Of a stretch of DNA of 64,000 bases, positions 61,802 to 64,000 are shown in pieces. The position numbers were made by a program, and so were the translations under genes. The notes under the pieces are model-generated. The model was not told where the DNA came from. It saw only the letters and a program-made list of their open reading frames with translations, and did not search any database. The stretch lies in the NCBI GenBank assembly GCA_964597045.1, contig CAZQWE010000003.1:186001-250000 (forward strand). Reading direction: 5' to 3'. Each line of letters starts with the position of its first letter. The first letter of the stretch is position 1. The DNA is from UBA9655 sp964597045. GTDB lineage: Bacteria > Pseudomonadota > Alphaproteobacteria > UBA9655.

Positions 61802-62896
61802 CTACAGCTCTATAGGAGTGTCCTTATACACTTGTTTACTGTCCCTGCAAATCTCTGCGAGTAGCTTTAACCATTTTTTATATTCGTCTTCAAAATAGAT
61901 TCTCTTAAGTATAGAATCTGAACATCTTAATTGAGTATCAAGTTTTGCTAAGCAATCGATTTGTCTTTCTAATTTATTCACTATCTGACTCATGCCTTCA
62001 GGTTCTAAAGAAAGTTCCTGTGTGGCGGCTGTAATCTCAGCTTGAATTTTTCTAAACAAAGGAAATTGCTTTGCAACAATGCCGAGTTCAATGGGATGGA
62101 GTCTTTCAAGTGTCTCCGTTAATATTGAAACGTTTTGCTCTTCTAATCCATAAACAAATTGAGGGGAGTACATCATCGCCATGACGTTTTGAAAATCTGC
62201 GCTGAGTTGAAGAGGATGAAAATGTCCATCTTCCTTGCTTCTGGCTTCATAAGTCATAAGATATTGTTCCTTAAGGATATTCACTATAACTTGCGGTTTC
62301 TTTGTAAGCCTCTCGCTATTTGAGTGTATGATGAGGGAAGGAGTTTTCAGTTTTAGCAATTTGCCCTTCAAATTGATTTTTTGAAGTTCTGAAATTGGGG
62401 TCGGTTTAAACTCTTTACGAGGATCGGGATGACATCTACTAAAAGGCGCAGATGGTGGAATATGGTTTTCCCAATCATCATTTAGAAAAGCTATTGGGTA
62501 CCAGTCTCCTGAATGTGTTCTAATTTGATCCTTTTGAGGGATTGCCTCAACTATTTTCCCTTTTAAATCATCTAGAAATAAAACCCCAAAGCGTTCCATG
62601 AGTTGATGTTGAAATGTGCGATATTCTTTAATCTGTGGATGGCTTAAGATATGAATGATGCCATCAAGCTTGATAAATAATAACTTAGTGAGATGAGTTT
62701 CAACATCCCGTTCAATTCTTTTGTGGATGCCCTTTGAGCCCATAAGAAATAAAATGGGTGCTTTGCGAGTTTTAGGAGTCGTTTGAATTTCATTATTGTC
62801 GGTCAAACCAGCAACTAAAGCTTCAGAACTAAAGGAATATAAAGTAAGTAAAATCAATAAATATCGTATAACCATAATGCTTATTAACAAAACCAA
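61802..62896 (-). CDS. Exported protein of unknown function
   Basis: A 364-residue protein with an N-terminal signal or anchor helix (about residues 8-28; the start may be the second Met at 62875). The mature region has alternating strands and helices, one CHP segment, and a C-terminal helical stretch with a few cysteines. I recognise no domain. It is divergent from the 62972 gene across a 75-bp gap, so the two may share regulation. Confidence 0.65.
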   Translation of the reverse strand: MVLLISIMVIRYLLILLTLYSFSSEALVAGLTDNNEIQTTPKTRKAPILFLMGSKGIHKRIERDVETHLTKLLFIKLDGIIHILSHPQIKEYRTFQHQLMERFGVLFLDDLKGKIVEAIPQKDQIRTHSGDWYPIAFLNDDWENHIPPSAPFSRCHPDPRKEFKPTPISELQKINLKGKLLKLKTPSLIIHSNSERLTKKPQVIVNILKEQYLMTYEARSKEDGHFHPLQLSADFQNVMAMMYSPQFVYGLEEQNVSILTETLERLHPIELGIVAKQFPLFRKIQAEITAATQELSLEPEGMSQIVNKLERQIDCLAKLDTQLRCSDSILKRIYFEDEYKKWLKLLAEICRDSKQVYKDTPIEL

Positions 62897-62971
62897 ACCA
62901 ACAAAACAAGTTTTAATTTTTTACGAAATTCTGTATTTTAAGAGTTATTTTTCTCGTCAAAGGTTTATCAT

Positions 62972-63355
62972 ATGAAGATAAATATTAAGATTATTCGTTT
63001 TTGTGTTCTGTCCGTTTTCCTCACAAAGTTCGATGATTGTTCTGCAGGGAAAGGGCACAGAGAGGATGTTCTTGAAAGGAAAGAACAATCTAGGGTGTTA
63101 AAAAAGGCCAGGATTGAACTGGAGTGTGAGCCTATGGATGAGAGTGAAGATCAGGTTGATTTTCGCACCTTAACAAATAATGACTTGGCTCTTTTCTGTG
63201 AGTTGGGCCTTGAAGAAGCTCTATATGAGGCCGAAAGACGTCTCATGGTATCTCTTGAACCTTACCAAAGGAGTCTTTACGTGCGATATAAAAATGGAGA
63301 TCTTGAAGCTATTAAAATTCTACTTCGAATCATGACCCATCCACAATTGAATTAG
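62972..63355 (+). CDS. Exported protein of unknown function
   Basis: A 127-residue protein with a probable signal peptide (residues 1 to about 25, ending CSA), a charged linker rich in Glu, Lys and Arg and a helical C-terminal half (NDLALFCELGLEEALYEAERRL). An AAAGG site precedes the ATG. No family is recognised. Confidence 0.55.
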   Translation: MKINIKIIRFCVLSVFLTKFDDCSAGKGHREDVLERKEQSRVLKKARIELECEPMDESEDQVDFRTLTNNDLALFCELGLEEALYEAERRLMVSLEPYQRSLYVRYKNGDLEAIKILLRIMTHPQLN

Positions 63356-63452
63356 CTCTTGTATGGCACGACACAACTATCACACTATAGATCGTTATGG
63401 CTTGACTCTTTCCCAGTGTTTTCGATGGAAATCCGTTATCAAAGGCTTTTAA

Positions 63453-64000
63453 TTAATCTCCTTCAATACTATTAGTCAGAGTCTCAATAACCCATTTCAC
63501 ATATATCTCTTTATTTTGCTTCTTATTCTTCCTCTCAAAAAGTTTAGACTTTGCCATGAAGGGGAGGGTTGTGATGTTGAGTATGAGGTACTCAATCATC
63601 TCTGGATCGAGGTCAGTTCGGATACGGCCTTGCCTTTGGAATTCCTCGATTTGAGTGCGAAGAGGGCCAAAATTGGTCTCCAGATCCTCCCTTTTCTCTT
63701 CAAGGCGTTGCCAGGCAATGATGCGAGCCACTTCTGGATTTTTGTTATAAAAGTCAAAGCGATGGTTGATGAAGGTTGTAAGAAACTCCTGGAAGGTGCC
63801 ACGAAAAAGATCTTCACTCACTGGGTTTTTTTCATTGTGAACAGAGAGAACCCTGGATTTGACGGCTTTCCACAACCCCTCTTTGCTTTTATAATGGTGA
63901 TAAATCAGACTCTTATGAATGTCTGCGTGATCTGCAATCGTATTTATAGAGGCCCCACTAAATCCTTTTGCGAGAAACTCTTCTTCAGCTGAGTCCAAAA
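63453..64000 (-). CDS. TetR family regulator, N-terminus cut by window edge
   Basis: At least 181 residues of a TetR-type repressor. The helix-turn-helix is visible as FSGASINTIADHADIHKSLIYHHYKSKEGLWKAV; the ligand-binding domain follows with a tryptophan-containing AWQRLEEKREDLE. The frame is open to the window edge, and about ten residues that normally precede the helix-turn-helix are missing, so the true start lies beyond 64000. The TTG at 63998 is not taken as the start. Confidence 0.88.
   Translation of the reverse strand, partial: LDSAEEEFLAKGFSGASINTIADHADIHKSLIYHHYKSKEGLWKAVKSRVLSVHNEKNPVSEDLFRGTFQEFLTTFINHRFDFYNKNPEVARIIAWQRLEEKREDLETNFGPLRTQIEEFQRQGRIRTDLDPEMIEYLILNITTLPFMAKSKLFERKNKKQNKEIYVKWVIETLTNSIEGD

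Noticed and set aside
63516..63992. 158-codon ORF antisense to TetR
   Set aside because: The TetR helix-turn-helix on the minus strand is clear, so this is a shadow frame.
1..64000. CRISPR arrays, prophage or secretion-system clusters
   Set aside because: No regularly spaced direct repeats, phage structural genes or secretion ATPases were seen anywhere in the window.

Overview
This window looks like chromosomal DNA of an AT-rich alphaproteobacterium. The evidence is a set of lineage-typical genes: GapR/DUF2312, a MucR-type regulator, a Mur-like Fur protein, olsBA ornithine-lipid genes, a 180-kDa-class NAD-glutamate dehydrogenase, and the tsaB-rimI-mucR-fur-acyltransferase-miaB order. The low GC content, decayed insertion sequences, small palindromic repeats and many small exported orphan proteins fit a host-associated lineage such as the Holosporales/Caedibacter-Odyssella group. 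That placement is inference; no 16S gene is present to test it.

Layout. 0-7.5 kb: a kdpFABC potassium pump operon, followed by a stand-alone KdpD N-terminal domain protein and a separate membrane histidine kinase; no kdpE is seen. 7.6-12.8 kb: DedA, gpt, glmM, an ABC1/UbiB kinase and pyruvate kinase. 12.8-15.1 kb: an accessory patch holding an AT-rich gene for an exported methyltransferase-like protein, flanked by two copies of an 84-bp repeat, an IS4-like remnant and a MITE-like palindrome just upstream of gapR. 15.1-18.3 kb: gapR, a HExxH protein resembling alpha-ketoglutarate-dependent peptide hydroxylases, and an EamA-LysR pair. 18.4-25.9 kb: a complete leucine-degradation (liu) operon.

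26-34.5 kb: lipid A acyltransferase, tsaB, rimI, mucR, fur, olsBA, miaB, a DUF4870 protein and a V4R-GAF-GGDEF protein. 34.7-40.9 kb: tRNA-Gly with a distinctive 3' repeat, NAD-GDH and hemW. 41-49.4 kb: a DUF1016 nuclease-fold protein, a second MITE, an orphan HigA-like regulator, then a minus-strand envelope/quinone operon (ubiA, msbA-like, DUF374, waaA, lpxK). ubiA appears to lack a normal start codon. 49.4-60.9 kb: rsmE, an acyl-CoA dehydrogenase, grxD-bolA, a DsbA-like protein, a glutamine amidotransferase, an IS630 remnant, rpe, an aldolase, a MepK-like peptidase, a PqiC-like lipoprotein, marC, a CBS protein and gltA followed by a 47-codon membrane peptide gene. 61-64 kb: tRNA-Leu with the same 3' repeat, three exported orphan proteins, and a TetR gene cut by the window edge.

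Together the genes describe potassium homeostasis, outer-membrane construction (lipid A, Kdo, ornithine lipids) and an amino-acid-fuelled metabolism: leucine and glutamate catabolism feeding the TCA cycle through citrate synthase. The most unusual items are the HExxH protein, the exported methyltransferase, the tRNA 3'-end element, the split KdpD, the non-canonical ubiA start and the degenerate MucR zinc finger. Nothing here was checked against databases; all family names come from motif recognition.
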